A stretch of 64,000 nt of DNA from contig LNEC01000019.1 of NCBI GenBank assembly GCA_001464035.1, positions 558,001 through 622,000 of the forward strand, given 5' to 3'. Below are positions 26,068 through 35,323 of this stretch, piece after piece. This DNA is from Bradyrhizobiaceae bacterium Ga0074131 (lineage in GTDB: Bacteria; Pseudomonadota; Alphaproteobacteria; Rhizobiales; Xanthobacteraceae). The position numbers and the translations under genes were made by a program. Each line of letters opens with the position of its first letter. The first letter of the stretch is position 1. The notes under the pieces were generated by a model that did not search any database, was not told the DNA's origin, and was given only the letters and a program-made list of their open reading frames with translations.

Positions 26068-27011
26068 GCGCTTCGCTCAATACCCGTACCATCATCGTGG
26101 CGCTGGTGGTCGCCGGCCTGTTGCTGCTGCCGGTCTACACCACGCTCAGCGGCAACGTGTTCGGGCTGACGGTGTTCACCCGCATCATCATCTACGCGCT
26201 GGCGGCGGCCAGTCTCAATCTCATCATGGGCTATGGGGGTATGATGAGTTTCGGCCACGCCGCCTATCTCGGGATCGGCGGCTACGCGGTCGGCATCCTC
26301 GCCCATGAAGGCATTGGCTCCGGCTTCATTCAGTGGCCGGTGGCGCTGGTCGCCTCGGCGCTGTTCGCGCTGGTGATCGGCGCGCTGTCGCTGCGCACCC
26401 GTGGCGTCTATTTCATCATGATCACGCTGGCCTTCGCGCAGATGGCCTATTACGTCGCCTCGGGGCTGGCACGTTATGGTGGCGACGACGGTTTGACGAT
26501 CTACAAGCGCAGCGACTTCGGCGGTCTGATCGACCTGTCTAACCGCGTGCAGTTCTATTATCTCTGCCTGTTCTGCCTGCTCGGGGGTATCTACCTGATC
26601 TGGCGCATCGTCAATTCGCGCTTCGGCATGGTGGTGCAGGGCCTTCGTTCCAACGAGCGGCGCATGCAGGCGATCGGCTTTCCGGTCAACCGCTACCGGC
26701 TGGTGTGCTTCGTGATCTCCGGCACCATCTGCGGCCTCGCCGGCGCGCTGCTCGCCAACAATACCGATTTCGTCAGCCCGGCGGCGATGTACTGGACTCG
26801 TTCCGGCGATCTCATGGTGATGGTGATCCTCGGCGGCATGGGCTCGCTGTTCGGCCCGGTGCTCGGCACCATCGCATTTCTGCTGCTGGAAGAGGCGTTG
26901 TCGCAGTTCACGGAATACTGGGCGCTGGTCATGGGTCCGATGCTGCTGCTGATCGTGCTTTTCGCGCGCGGCGGCATCGACGGCATGTTGGGGAGGCCGC
27001 GCCGTGGCTGA
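26064..27011 (+). CDS. LivM-type ABC transporter permease
   Basis: The product is 315 residues with about eight to ten membrane segments. LNLIMGYGGMMSFGHAAYLG, LRTRGVYFIMITLAFAQM and NERRMQAIGFPVNRYRL are typical LivM landmarks. The ATG at 26064 overlaps LivH; a much longer upstream reading in this frame is a shadow of livH. It overlaps the LivG start by 8 bp. Confidence 0.93.
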   Translation: MSASLNTRTIIVALVVAGLLLLPVYTTLSGNVFGLTVFTRIIIYALAAASLNLIMGYGGMMSFGHAAYLGIGGYAVGILAHEGIGSGFIQWPVALVASALFALVIGALSLRTRGVYFIMITLAFAQMAYYVASGLARYGGDDGLTIYKRSDFGGLIDLSNRVQFYYLCLFCLLGGIYLIWRIVNSRFGMVVQGLRSNERRMQAIGFPVNRYRLVCFVISGTICGLAGALLANNTDFVSPAAMYWTRSGDLMVMVILGGMGSLFGPVLGTIAFLLLEEALSQFTEYWALVMGPMLLLIVLFARGGIDGMLGRPRRG

Positions 27012-27771
27012 GCCCCTGCTGCGCGTTGAGAATCTGGTGTGCCGGTTCGGCGGCGTGGTCGCGACCGACCATGTCTCGCTCGACGTCCACAGCGGCGAAC
27101 TGCACGCGATCATCGGGCCCAACGGCGCCGGCAAGACCACGTTGATCAGCCAGCTCACCGGGCAGCTGCTGCCGCATTCCGGCACCGTTCACTTCGCCGG
27201 CCAGGACATCACGCGGCTGGCGGCCCATCGGCGCAGCCGGCTCGGGCTGGCGCGCTCGTTCCAGATCACCTCGCTGCTGCCCGACTTCACCGCCGCTGAC
27301 AATGTCGCGCTGGCGGCGCAGGCGCATGACGGGCACTCCTTCCGTTTCTGGGGCAATGCCCGCAAGGAAAGGGGGCTGCGCGAGACGGCGCAGTCGGCGC
27401 TGTCAAGGGTCGGACTCGGGCACCGCGGCGACACCGTGGTGTCGGAGCTGAGCCATGGCGAACAGCGCGAGCTCGAGCTCGCGGTCGCGCTCGCCACCCG
27501 GCCGCAACTGCTGCTGCTCGACGAGCCGATGGCCGGCCTCGGCGCCACCGAATCGGCGCGGATGGTGACGCTGCTGCAGGAACTGCGCCGCGAGGTCACC
27601 ATCGTGCTGGTCGAGCATGACATGAACGCGGTGTTCGCGCTCGCCGACCGCATCACCGTGCTGGTCTACGGCCGCGTCATCGCCTGCGACGTGCCGGCGG
27701 CAATCCGCGGGCACGACGAGGTCAAGCGCGCCTATCTCGGCGATCAGCATGTGGTGACCCGACATGACTGA
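27004..27771 (+). CDS. LivG-type ABC transporter ATPase
   Basis: The product is 255 residues. Walker A is GPNGAGKTT near 38-46, the signature is LSHGEQRELELAVAL, and Walker B is LLLLDEPMAGL. The start is GTG inside the end of livM. It overlaps LivF by 8 bp. It energises the LivH/LivM channel with LivF. Confidence 0.93.
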   Translation: MAEPLLRVENLVCRFGGVVATDHVSLDVHSGELHAIIGPNGAGKTTLISQLTGQLLPHSGTVHFAGQDITRLAAHRRSRLGLARSFQITSLLPDFTAADNVALAAQAHDGHSFRFWGNARKERGLRETAQSALSRVGLGHRGDTVVSELSHGEQRELELAVALATRPQLLLLDEPMAGLGATESARMVTLLQELRREVTIVLVEHDMNAVFALADRITVLVYGRVIACDVPAAIRGHDEVKRAYLGDQHVVTRHD

Positions 27772-28483
27772 CGCCGCGCCGCTGCTCGAAGTGAATGAGA
27801 TCGAGACCTGCTACGGCCTCAGCCAGGCGCTGTTCGGCATGTCGCTGTCGGTACGGTCGGGCGAGATGGTGGCGCTGCTCGGCCGCAACGGCATGGGCAA
27901 GACCACGACCATCCGCTCCATCATGGGGCTGACCCCGGCGCGCGCGGGCGCGATCCGTTTTGCCGGGCACGATGCGCGCCGATTGCCCTCTTTCCGGATC
28001 GCGCAGCTCGGCATCGGCCTCGTCCCCGAGGGGCGCCAGATCTTTCCCAATCTGACCGTGCACGAGAATCTCATCGCCGCCTCCGGCAACCGCCTCGGCA
28101 ATCCCGATCCGTGGACCATGGAAAAGATCCACGCGCTGTTCCCGCGGCTGTCCGAGCGCGGCGGCAATATGGGCGGCACGCTGTCCGGCGGCGAGCAGCA
28201 GATGCTGGCGATCGGCCGCGCGCTGATGACCAATCCGCGGCTGCTGATCCTCGACGAGGCCACCGAGGGCCTCGCGCCCCTGATCCGCGAGGAAATCTGG
28301 AATTGCCTGTCGCTCCTGAAGGCGAAGGGCCAGTCGGTGCTGGTGATCGACAAGAACGTCGAGAACCTCACCCGCATCGCCGACCGCCACTACATCATCG
28401 AGCGCGGTCGCGCGGTATGGAGCGGGACGTCCGAGCAGCTGATCGCGGCGCCGGAGCTGCAGCACAGGTATCTGGGGATTTGA
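27764..28483 (+). CDS. LivF-type ABC transporter ATPase
   Basis: The product is 239 residues. Walker A is GRNGMGKTT near 40-48, the signature LSGGEQQMLAIGRAL, and Walker B LLILDEATEGLAP; LVPEGRQIFPNLTV is the usual LivF segment. It is the last gene of the transporter operon. Downstream lie a hairpin (28677-28704) and a palindromic repeat, with no gene in the 379-bp gap to 28862. Confidence 0.93.
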   Translation: MTDAAPLLEVNEIETCYGLSQALFGMSLSVRSGEMVALLGRNGMGKTTTIRSIMGLTPARAGAIRFAGHDARRLPSFRIAQLGIGLVPEGRQIFPNLTVHENLIAASGNRLGNPDPWTMEKIHALFPRLSERGGNMGGTLSGGEQQMLAIGRALMTNPRLLILDEATEGLAPLIREEIWNCLSLLKAKGQSVLVIDKNVENLTRIADRHYIIERGRAVWSGTSEQLIAAPELQHRYLGI

Positions 28484-28676
28484 GAAGCCTGCCCCGGCCT
28501 TCGATTTCCGTCAGCGTCCCTGTCTTGTATCTGCCGCTGACGGGATCATGATGATCAGGTCGATCGCTTCAGGCTGATCGACCATGGCGACGCCATCAAG
28601 CGCGCCGGGGTTGAGTCGCCTTCACGTGGTGCGCCTCCGCGGAGCACACTCACGACGCGGCCGCCCTCAAGTCAGC

Positions 28677-28704
28677 GAGCCGTCAGGGTTAACCCTGGCG
28701 GCTC
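28677..28704. terminator. stable inverted repeat after the liv operon
   Basis: The 12-nt arms GAGCCGTCAGGG and CCCTGGCGGCTC flank TTAA, with one G-T pair, and are followed by ACTTGCTTTT. This is a reasonable transcription end for the liv operon, about 190 bp past its last stop codon. Confidence 0.55.
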
Positions 28705-28750
28705 ACTTGCTTTTGGCGATCGTTTGATTTTTCCGACGTTTTGTATCAAT

Positions 28751-28839
28751 CGTCATGGCCGGGCTTGACCCGGTCATCCACGACTTTCTTGCTTCGTGTC
28801 TTGTAGACGTGGATGCCCGGGTCAAGCCCGGGCATGACG
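28751..28839. repeat. long palindromic repeat (GTCATGGCCGGGCTTG family)
   Basis: The arms at 28751-28782 and 28808-28839 are near-perfect inverted repeats of about 32 bp (each outer end reads CGTCATG/CATGACG) around a 25-nt centre. This element type is dispersed in Bradyrhizobium genomes. A half copy (TCAAGCCCGGGCATGACG) is at 63797-63814. Confidence 0.8.
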
Positions 28840-28862
28840 AGGGAGAGTTTCGCGCCCCGCCT

Positions 28863-30299
28863 TCAAAACATCTCGAAATATTCGCGCTGCTCCCAGTCCG
28901 ATACCTCTGCCTGAAAACGCTCGATCTCGGCGTTCTTGATGTGAACGTAGTAGTCGATGAACTCCGCGCCCAGCGCCTCGCGGAAGAACGGATCGTCCTT
29001 CAGCGCGAATACCGCCTCGCGCAGCGTCTTCGGCAGTAGTTCCGCCGTGGTCTCGTATGGCGTATCGGCGGATGGGCCGGGATCGAGCCCGCGGTCGACG
29101 CCGTCGAGGCCGGAGAGAATCTGCGAGGCCATATAGAGATAGGGATTGGCGGCGGGCTCGCCGATACGGTTCTCCAACCGCGTCGCAGCGTCGCCCGGGC
29201 CGCCCAGCACGCGAATCATGACGCCGCGGTTGTCTTTTCCCCAGATCGCACGATCCGGCGCCAGCGAATAGGAGCGGTAGCGCTTGTAGCCGTTGATCGT
29301 CGGTGTCGTGAACACGGTTGAGGCGCGGGCGTGCCGCAGCAGCCCCGCGAGATAATGGCGGCCGAACGGGCTCAGCACGTCGCCGCCGTCCTTCGTCATG
29401 AAGGCGTTCTCGCCGCCAGCGCGCGCGACGATCGATTGATGCAGATGCCAGCCCGACGCGAACAGGTTCGGCAGCTTTGGCCGGCACATGAAGGTGGCGT
29501 GATAGCCGTGGCGGCGGGCGATCTGCTTCACGGCGCTGCGAAACAGCACCATGTTGTCGGCCGGTTCGAGGCCGGCTCGCGGCGCAAAGGTGAATTCGCA
29601 CTGGCTTGGCCCGAACTCGACCTCGATCGAGCGCAAGGGCAGGCCGAGCGCCAGCACGTCGCGGCGGATGATTTCCAGCACCGGCTCCATCTGGTCGTAG
29701 CGCTGCTCGGTCAGATACTGGTAGCCGTGCGACAGCAGGCTGACATCGGGCGGCGTGCCGGGCTGGCCGGCATGCTCCGGCGACATTTTTGCGTCTTCAA
29801 GTTTGAAGATGTGGAATTCGACTTCCAGGCCCGCGACGAAATCGTAGCCGCGCTGTGCGAGCTTATCCAGAATCGTTCGATAGAGATGACGCGTCGCGAA
29901 CGGCACCGGCCGTCCGTCGGCGAAATGGATGTCGCACATCAGCCAGCCGGTGGCAGGCACCCACGGCAGCACGCGAAACGTGGTGGGGTCGGCCACCATC
30001 AGCACATCGGCGGCGCCCTCCATTTCCTTCATGCCGAAACCGCCGCCCGACGTGAACACCGGAAACACCGTGCGATGCGAGGTATCCTTGGCGAGCATGG
30101 TGGTGGTGATGCCGCAGCCGCTCTCCAGCGAGGCCAGCGCCTCGCTCGCCACCAGCGTCTTGCCGCGCAGGATGCCGTGCTGGTCGGGAAACGACAGCCG
30201 GATCACCTCCAGTTTCTGCTGCTCGACGATTTGGCGCAGACGGCTCGCTGCCTCCTGCTGTTCCTGCGACCAGAGCCCGTGACGCTGGACAAGACTCAA
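28863..30299 (-). CDS. glutamine-synthetase-like gamma-glutamyl ligase
   Basis: The product is 478 residues with the glutamine synthetase fold. E159-V-E161 (GLEVEFHIF) and EVEFGPSQCEF give metal and glutamate contacts; GWHLHQSI is the ATP/metal histidine segment, and LENRIGEPAANPYLY is the C-terminal ATP loop. The sequence is unlike GlnA I and closer to GS-like ligases that add glutamate to amines. TTG at 30299 is the likely start because AAGGAG lies 7 nt upstream. It follows the Rieske oxygenase gene by 35 bp, so the two are probably one operon. The substrate is unknown. Confidence 0.82.
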   Translation of the reverse strand: MSLVQRHGLWSQEQQEAASRLRQIVEQQKLEVIRLSFPDQHGILRGKTLVASEALASLESGCGITTTMLAKDTSHRTVFPVFTSGGGFGMKEMEGAADVLMVADPTTFRVLPWVPATGWLMCDIHFADGRPVPFATRHLYRTILDKLAQRGYDFVAGLEVEFHIFKLEDAKMSPEHAGQPGTPPDVSLLSHGYQYLTEQRYDQMEPVLEIIRRDVLALGLPLRSIEVEFGPSQCEFTFAPRAGLEPADNMVLFRSAVKQIARRHGYHATFMCRPKLPNLFASGWHLHQSIVARAGGENAFMTKDGGDVLSPFGRHYLAGLLRHARASTVFTTPTINGYKRYRSYSLAPDRAIWGKDNRGVMIRVLGGPGDAATRLENRIGEPAANPYLYMASQILSGLDGVDRGLDPGPSADTPYETTAELLPKTLREAVFALKDDPFFREALGAEFIDYYVHIKNAEIERFQAEVSDWEQREYFEMF

Positions 30300-30334
30300 A
30301 GCGTCACTCCTTCAGCATGACCTGGTGTCACTCA

Positions 30335-31690
30335 TCAAACCGCCTTGAGATGCCGCACCTTGTCGGCAATCTCCTGTGGTACCGGTGCCGCCCACGGCGC
30401 GCTGCGCCGCCGCTTGACGTCGACTTCCATCCAGAAGGTTTCCCAGCCGCGGGTCGGGCCGATGCCGTCCATGGTCGCGGGGCCCTGGATGCTGCGGGCA
30501 TGGGCGTCGTCGAGGAACAGCATCGGCTTCTGGCCGCCGGCGACCTTCTCGATCTCCTGCCGCAACAGCCGGCGATACTGTACGATCGCCTTGTCGGAGG
30601 TGCCGAGATGCTCTTTGGTGCGGTCCTGGATCGGTCCCATCGACTCCACCGCCCATTGGTCGTGCACATTGATGTCGGCGCCCATGCCGGTGTAGGTCGC
30701 GGTGGCCTGCTCGTGCGGGTCGAAACCGTAATCGTTGGTCTTGTTCTTGCGCGATTTATAATCGGGCAGTTCGTAAAGCTCCAGGCGCTGGTCGCGCATC
30801 TTCTGCTTGTCGACCGGCGCCGAATAAGAGGTGAAGATCGCGTACCAGTAGCAGTTCTCGTCATCGATAGGCACATGCCACTGCGTAATCGTCATCTCCG
30901 TGCTCATGGGAATGACGAAGCCGTGCGGGAACAGCTGGTTGGTAACGCGAACATGGGTTCGCTCGTCGTCGAGCTCGCGCAGCGCGATCAGCCGCAGGCC
31001 ATATTCGGTGTGCTCGACATTGATGATCGGGCGGTCATATTCGCGCAGGATCTTCGTCATCGGCATGTCGCTGCCGGCGGAGGCGCCGCGGAACTGCTTG
31101 CCGTAGGCGGCCGACGTATCCTCGTCCTCGAAGAAGCGATGCAGGAACGAGGCATGCGCCGGATCGATGCCGACTTCGAGCGCCTGCAGCCAGTTGCAGT
31201 TGATGTGGCCCTTGAACGCGAAGGTGTGGCTGTCGGGTGCCACGAAACAGTCGATTTCCGGCAGCACCGGCGGCGCGCCGTCGCCGAGATACGCCCAGAG
31301 AATGCCGCGCTTCTCGATCACGGGATAGGCGCGCTGCGTCACGTTCTTGCACAAGGCTGAATCCTTCGGCTCAGCCGGCGTCTCCAGGCACTTGCCCGCG
31401 ACGTCGAACAGCCAGCCATGGAAGGCGCAACGCAAGCCGCCGTTTTCCAGGCGGCCGAACGCGAGATCGGCGCCGCGATGCGCGCAATGCCGCTCGATCA
31501 GGCCGTAGCGGCCCTCTTCGTCGCGAAACAGCACCAGATCCTCGCCGAGCAGTTTGACCGGCCTGATCGGACGTGGCCCCTGCAACTCATCGACCAGCGC
31601 CGCCGGCTGCCAGTACATCCGCATCAGTTTTCCGCAAGGATCCTTCGGCCCGGTGCGGGTAATCAGGTCGTTCGCTTCCTGGCTCATCAT
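30335..31690 (-). CDS. Rieske non-heme iron oxygenase, alpha subunit
   Basis: The product is 451 residues. The Rieske cluster ligands are C69-x-H71 (CAHRGADL) and C88-x2-H91 (CAFHGW). The catalytic iron site follows NCNWLQALEVGIDPAHASFLH (given as NWLQ at about 166-169, H179 and H184). The size and motif order match the phthalate dioxygenase/vanillate demethylase class, which uses a separate reductase and no beta subunit. No reductase gene is nearby. It is co-transcribed with a glutamine-synthetase-like ligase. The substrate is unknown; arylamines, ethers or carboxylates are possible. Confidence 0.88.
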   Translation of the reverse strand: MMSQEANDLITRTGPKDPCGKLMRMYWQPAALVDELQGPRPIRPVKLLGEDLVLFRDEEGRYGLIERHCAHRGADLAFGRLENGGLRCAFHGWLFDVAGKCLETPAEPKDSALCKNVTQRAYPVIEKRGILWAYLGDGAPPVLPEIDCFVAPDSHTFAFKGHINCNWLQALEVGIDPAHASFLHRFFEDEDTSAAYGKQFRGASAGSDMPMTKILREYDRPIINVEHTEYGLRLIALRELDDERTHVRVTNQLFPHGFVIPMSTEMTITQWHVPIDDENCYWYAIFTSYSAPVDKQKMRDQRLELYELPDYKSRKNKTNDYGFDPHEQATATYTGMGADINVHDQWAVESMGPIQDRTKEHLGTSDKAIVQYRRLLRQEIEKVAGGQKPMLFLDDAHARSIQGPATMDGIGPTRGWETFWMEVDVKRRRSAPWAAPVPQEIADKVRHLKAV

Positions 31691-31797
31691 GGTTGATGTC
31701 TCCGGCCTCGCAGGCGGGCTGAATGTGCGTTTGGAATCAAATTACTAGGCTAGAGGTTCGAGGCAAGGGGATTCCTTCGACACCGCGCCACCACACT

Positions 31798-32691
31798 TCA
31801 CCCCCGCGCGAACATCCGCGCTTCGCTCTGCAGCACCGGCGCCACCGCATCGACCAGGCGCGCGGCGGCGGCGTCGACCGAAAGGCCAGAGGTGTCGACC
31901 ACCGCGGAGGCCCGCGCATAGAGCGGCTCGCGGCTCAGCAAGATGGTGCGCAGTTCGTCCATCGCCGAGCGGTCGTCCGCCATCGGCCGCAGGTCGCCCT
32001 GGCTGCGCACCCGCGCCATGTGTTCTTCGGGCCGGGCTTTCAGCCAGATGGTGTAGAACGACTGCAGGATCAGGTCGAAGGTCAGCGGCTCCGAGACGAT
32101 GCCGCCGCCGGTCGCCAGCACCATCAGCTCCTTGCGCGCCAGCAACTGGCCGAGCGCCGCCTGCTCCATGCGCCGAAAACCTTCCTGGCCGTAGAGCGCG
32201 ATGATCTCGGCGACCGACAGGCCATTCTGCCGCTCGATCTCCTTGTTCAATTCGACAAAGCTCCAGCCGATCTGCTTCGCCAGCATCCTGCCGAGGGTGG
32301 ATTTTCCGGCGCCGCGCAGGCCGATCAGCGCAATGCCGGAAAATGATATCCGATGCGCGCTCGCGCCCTGGCCGGACAGCGCCTCTTTGGCCTGCGCGAT
32401 CTGGTTCGGCGTCGCCTTGCGCAGGAGGTCGCGGATCATGGGCCAGTCGGGTGCGGGTTCGGTCGCGGGAATGAGGTCTTCGAGATGCGCGCCCATCGCG
32501 TTCGACACCCGGCGCAGCAGCACGATCGAGACATTGCCCTTGCCGCTTTCGAGCTGGGCGATATAGCGTTCGGAAATGCCGGAGACTTTCGCCAGCACCT
32601 TGCGCGACATGCCGCGCAACGCGCGCACGGTGCGGACGCGCTGGCCGAGCTGCTCGAGAAAGCCGGTTTCGGGATCGAGGTTTTCGGTCAT
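31798..32691 (-). CDS. boxR: BoxR-type benzoyl-CoA-responsive repressor
   Basis: The product is 297 residues. An XRE helix-turn-helix (about 14-72, KVLAKVSGISERYIAQLESG) is joined to a shikimate-kinase-like domain with P-loop GLRGAGKS at 124-131. This fusion defines BoxR/BzdR regulators; the kinase-like part binds benzoyl-CoA and does not phosphorylate shikimate. It is divergent from benzoate-CoA ligase across 157 bp holding a candidate operator. In characterised systems it represses box genes until benzoyl-CoA is formed. Confidence 0.92.
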   Translation of the reverse strand: MTENLDPETGFLEQLGQRVRTVRALRGMSRKVLAKVSGISERYIAQLESGKGNVSIVLLRRVSNAMGAHLEDLIPATEPAPDWPMIRDLLRKATPNQIAQAKEALSGQGASAHRISFSGIALIGLRGAGKSTLGRMLAKQIGWSFVELNKEIERQNGLSVAEIIALYGQEGFRRMEQAALGQLLARKELMVLATGGGIVSEPLTFDLILQSFYTIWLKARPEEHMARVRSQGDLRPMADDRSAMDELRTILLSREPLYARASAVVDTSGLSVDAAAARLVDAVAPVLQSEARMFARG

Positions 32692-32773
32692 ATCCCTTGT
32701 CGTTGCTCTGCGCTGCGGCTACGCCCGCTTCGGAAACATAATGCCGCCAAGGATTGACAGCAAGCGCTTCTGG

Positions 32774-32796
32774 TGCACTTCTATGAACTATAATTC
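32774..32796 (+). promoter_or_regulatory. overlapping BoxR-like site and 13-bp shared element
   Basis: TGCA-CTTCTA-TGAA at 32774-32787 fits the BoxR half-site spacing with one changed base. It overlaps TGAACTATAATTC at 32784-32796, identical to the element at 23641-23653. TATAAT at 32789-32794 is a perfect -10. A repressor on the first site would block it. Confidence 0.55.
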
Positions 32797-32848
32797 TTAA
32801 ATCCGGGGAAGGAGACGTCGTGACACGCTTTTGCTTGGAGAGCGCGGC

Positions 32849-34393
32849 ATGAGCGGCAGTTCCTACAACGCAGCGACCTGGCTGCTCGACCGCAACGTCG
32901 ATGAAGGCCGCAGCGAAAAACTCGCCTTCACCGACACCGTCTCCGAACTGACCTATGGCGGCCTGCAGCGGCAAAGCCGCGGCGTCGCCAACATGCTGCG
33001 CCGTCTCGGCGTCCGCCGCGAGGAACGCGTGGCGATGATCATGCTCGACACCGTGGATTTCCCCGCGGTGTTTCTCGGCGCGATCCGCGCCGGCATCGTG
33101 CCGGTGCCGCTCAACACGCTGCTGACCTCGGATCAGTATGCCTATGTGCTGGCCGACTGCCGCGCCCGGGTGCTGTTCATCTCCGAAGCGCTGCTGCCTG
33201 TCGTCAAGGACATGGTCGGGCGAATGCCGGATCTCGAGCATGTCGTCGTCGCCGGCCAGGAGGCGCATGGCCACAAGAAACTATCGGACGAACTCGCCGG
33301 CGAAAGCGATGTCTTTGCCACCGTCGAGACCCATCCCGACGAGCCGGCATTCTGGCTGTATTCGTCGGGTTCGACCGGCATGCCCAAGGGGGTGCGTCAT
33401 CTGCATTCCAATCTGGCGGCGACCGCGGAAACCTATGCCAGGCAGGTGCTCGGGATTCGCGAGGACGACGTGTGCCTGTCGGCGGCAAAACTTTTTTTCG
33501 CCTATGGCCTCGGCAACGCGATGACTTTTCCGATGTCGGTCGGCGCCACCACCGTGCTCAATTCCGAGCGGCCGACGCCGGCTTCGATGTTCGCGCTGAT
33601 GAACCGGTACAACCCGTCGATCTTTTTCGGGGTGCCGACGCTGTTCTCGGCGATGCTGAACGACGAGGCGCTGAAGAGCGAGCGCGGCGGCGCGCGGCTG
33701 CGCATCTGCACCTCGGCGGGCGAGGCGCTGCCGGAGTCGGTCGGTCATGCCTGGAAGGCGCGCTTTGGCGTCGATATTCTCGACGGCGTCGGCTCGACCG
33801 AACTGCTGCACATCTTCCTGTCCAACGCGCCCGGCGACATAAAATACGGCACGGCGGGACGCCCGGTGCCGGGCTACAGGGTGCGGCTGGTGAACGACGC
33901 CGGCGACGACGTGCCGGATGGCGAGGTCGGCGAGTTGCTGGTCGATGCACCCTCCGCCGGCGAGGGCTACTGGAACCAGCGCAGCAAGAGCCGCCAGACC
34001 TTTGCCGGCCACTGGACCCGCACCGGCGACAAGTACATTCGCGATGCCGACGGCCGCTACACCTTCTGCGGCCGCAGCGACGACATGTTCAAGGTGTCCG
34101 GCATCTGGGTGTCGCCGTTCGAGGTCGAGAGCGCGCTGATCACCCATCCTGCGGTGCTGGAAGCCGCCGTGGTGCCGGAGGCCGATCCGGAAGGACTGTT
34201 GAAGCCGAAAGCGTTCGTGGTGCTGCGCCCGGGCGCTGGCGCCGACGGCCTGCACGAGTCGCTAAGGGAGCATGTCAAGCAGAAGATCGGCCCGTGGAAG
34301 TATCCGCGCTGGATCGATGTGGTGGAGTCGTTGCCGAAAACGGCGACCGGCAAGATTCAGCGGTTCAGGCTGCGGGATGGTACCAGCAATTAG
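32849..34393 (+). CDS. bclA: benzoate-CoA ligase
   Basis: The product is 514 residues of the ANL family. The phosphate loop YSSGSTGMPKGV is near residue 172, and the C-terminal catalytic lysine lies in PKTATGKIQRFRLRD. The first residues (YNAATWLLDRNV) and LLTSDQYAYVL match BadA/BclA-type benzoate-CoA ligases. GGAGAG precedes ATG 32849 by 7 nt; an upstream TTG is less likely. It activates benzoate to benzoyl-CoA, the inducer and the substrate of the box pathway, and opens the rightward box gene set. Confidence 0.9.
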   Translation: MSGSSYNAATWLLDRNVDEGRSEKLAFTDTVSELTYGGLQRQSRGVANMLRRLGVRREERVAMIMLDTVDFPAVFLGAIRAGIVPVPLNTLLTSDQYAYVLADCRARVLFISEALLPVVKDMVGRMPDLEHVVVAGQEAHGHKKLSDELAGESDVFATVETHPDEPAFWLYSSGSTGMPKGVRHLHSNLAATAETYARQVLGIREDDVCLSAAKLFFAYGLGNAMTFPMSVGATTVLNSERPTPASMFALMNRYNPSIFFGVPTLFSAMLNDEALKSERGGARLRICTSAGEALPESVGHAWKARFGVDILDGVGSTELLHIFLSNAPGDIKYGTAGRPVPGYRVRLVNDAGDDVPDGEVGELLVDAPSAGEGYWNQRSKSRQTFAGHWTRTGDKYIRDADGRYTFCGRSDDMFKVSGIWVSPFEVESALITHPAVLEAAVVPEADPEGLLKPKAFVVLRPGAGADGLHESLREHVKQKIGPWKYPRWIDVVESLPKTATGKIQRFRLRDGTSN

Positions 34394-34462
34394 TCGCCGG
34401 CGAGTGCAAACACCCGCTTCGCGCATTTGCCGGCCATGACGCACGAGCGTGGGTACAACAAC

Positions 34463-35260
34463 ATGGCCACCCTCTCCCCGGCCGGCTTCCTCACCATCGG
34501 CACGTCCGATCTCGAATACCGCATGATCGGCCCCGCGCCGGATCAGGCGCCGACCATCGTCCTTCTGCACGAAGGCCTCGGCTGTGTCGGACTGTGGGGC
34601 GATTTTCCGGACAGGCTGCAGGCTGCGACCTCGGCCGGCATATTCGCCTATTCGCGCGCGGGCTATGGCGCCTCGACGCCAGCCGCGCTGCCACGCCCGC
34701 TCGATTACATGCACGTCGAGGCGCTCGACGTCCTGCCGAAGCTGCTCGACCGGATCGGCTTTCGTCGCGGGGTTCTGGTCGGGCATTCCGATGGGGCTTC
34801 GATTGCGGCAATCTACGCCGGTTCGCACCAGGACCACCGCGTGCAGGGCGTCGCGATGATCGCGCCGCATTTTGTCGTGGAAGACATCTCCGTGAACTCG
34901 ATCGCAGCGATCAAGCAGGCGTATGAAAATACCGAACTGAAATCGAAGCTTTCGCGCTGGCACAAGGACGTCGACAACGCCTTCTACGGGTGGAACGAGG
35001 CCTGGCTCGACCCCAGGTTTCGTAGCTGGGATATTTCGGAGTACCTCGCCTACATCCGCGTGCCGGTGGCGATCCTGCAGGGCTCCGACGATCAGTATGG
35101 GACATTACGACAGGTCGAGATTGCGCAGGAAGAATGCTATTGTCCGCTCGATGTGACGGAGATCCCCCGGGCGGGACATTCGCCGCATCGCGAGGCACCG
35201 CAGACGACGCTGGATACCATCTCGGATTTTGCGAGACGCATTTTATTTGTACAGGCATGA
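34463..35260 (+). CDS. alpha/beta hydrolase in the box cluster
   Basis: The product is about 265 residues. The nucleophile elbow is GHSDGAS, the oxyanion-hole segment is LLHEGLGCVGLWGDF, and the late histidine is in RAGHSPHREAP. The start is uncertain; ATG 34463 is favoured, with alternatives at 34436 and a TTG at 34427. Hydrolases of this type are often found in box clusters and may clear dead-end CoA esters or open a lactone, but the role here is not shown by sequence. Confidence 0.75.
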   Translation: MATLSPAGFLTIGTSDLEYRMIGPAPDQAPTIVLLHEGLGCVGLWGDFPDRLQAATSAGIFAYSRAGYGASTPAALPRPLDYMHVEALDVLPKLLDRIGFRRGVLVGHSDGASIAAIYAGSHQDHRVQGVAMIAPHFVVEDISVNSIAAIKQAYENTELKSKLSRWHKDVDNAFYGWNEAWLDPRFRSWDISEYLAYIRVPVAILQGSDDQYGTLRQVEIAQEECYCPLDVTEIPRAGHSPHREAPQTTLDTISDFARRILFVQA

Positions 35261-35323
35261 CGGCTCGCGGCGGCGCGCCGCCCAAAATATTGGTCTTAAA
35301 CGATTGGTCATGGCGATGCCGCG

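Noticed and set aside
32754..32794. TTGACA at 32754 with TATAAT at 32789 as a sigma-70 promoter for bclA
   Set aside because: The spacing is 29 bp, too long for one promoter; the TATAAT may still be used with a weak or absent -35.
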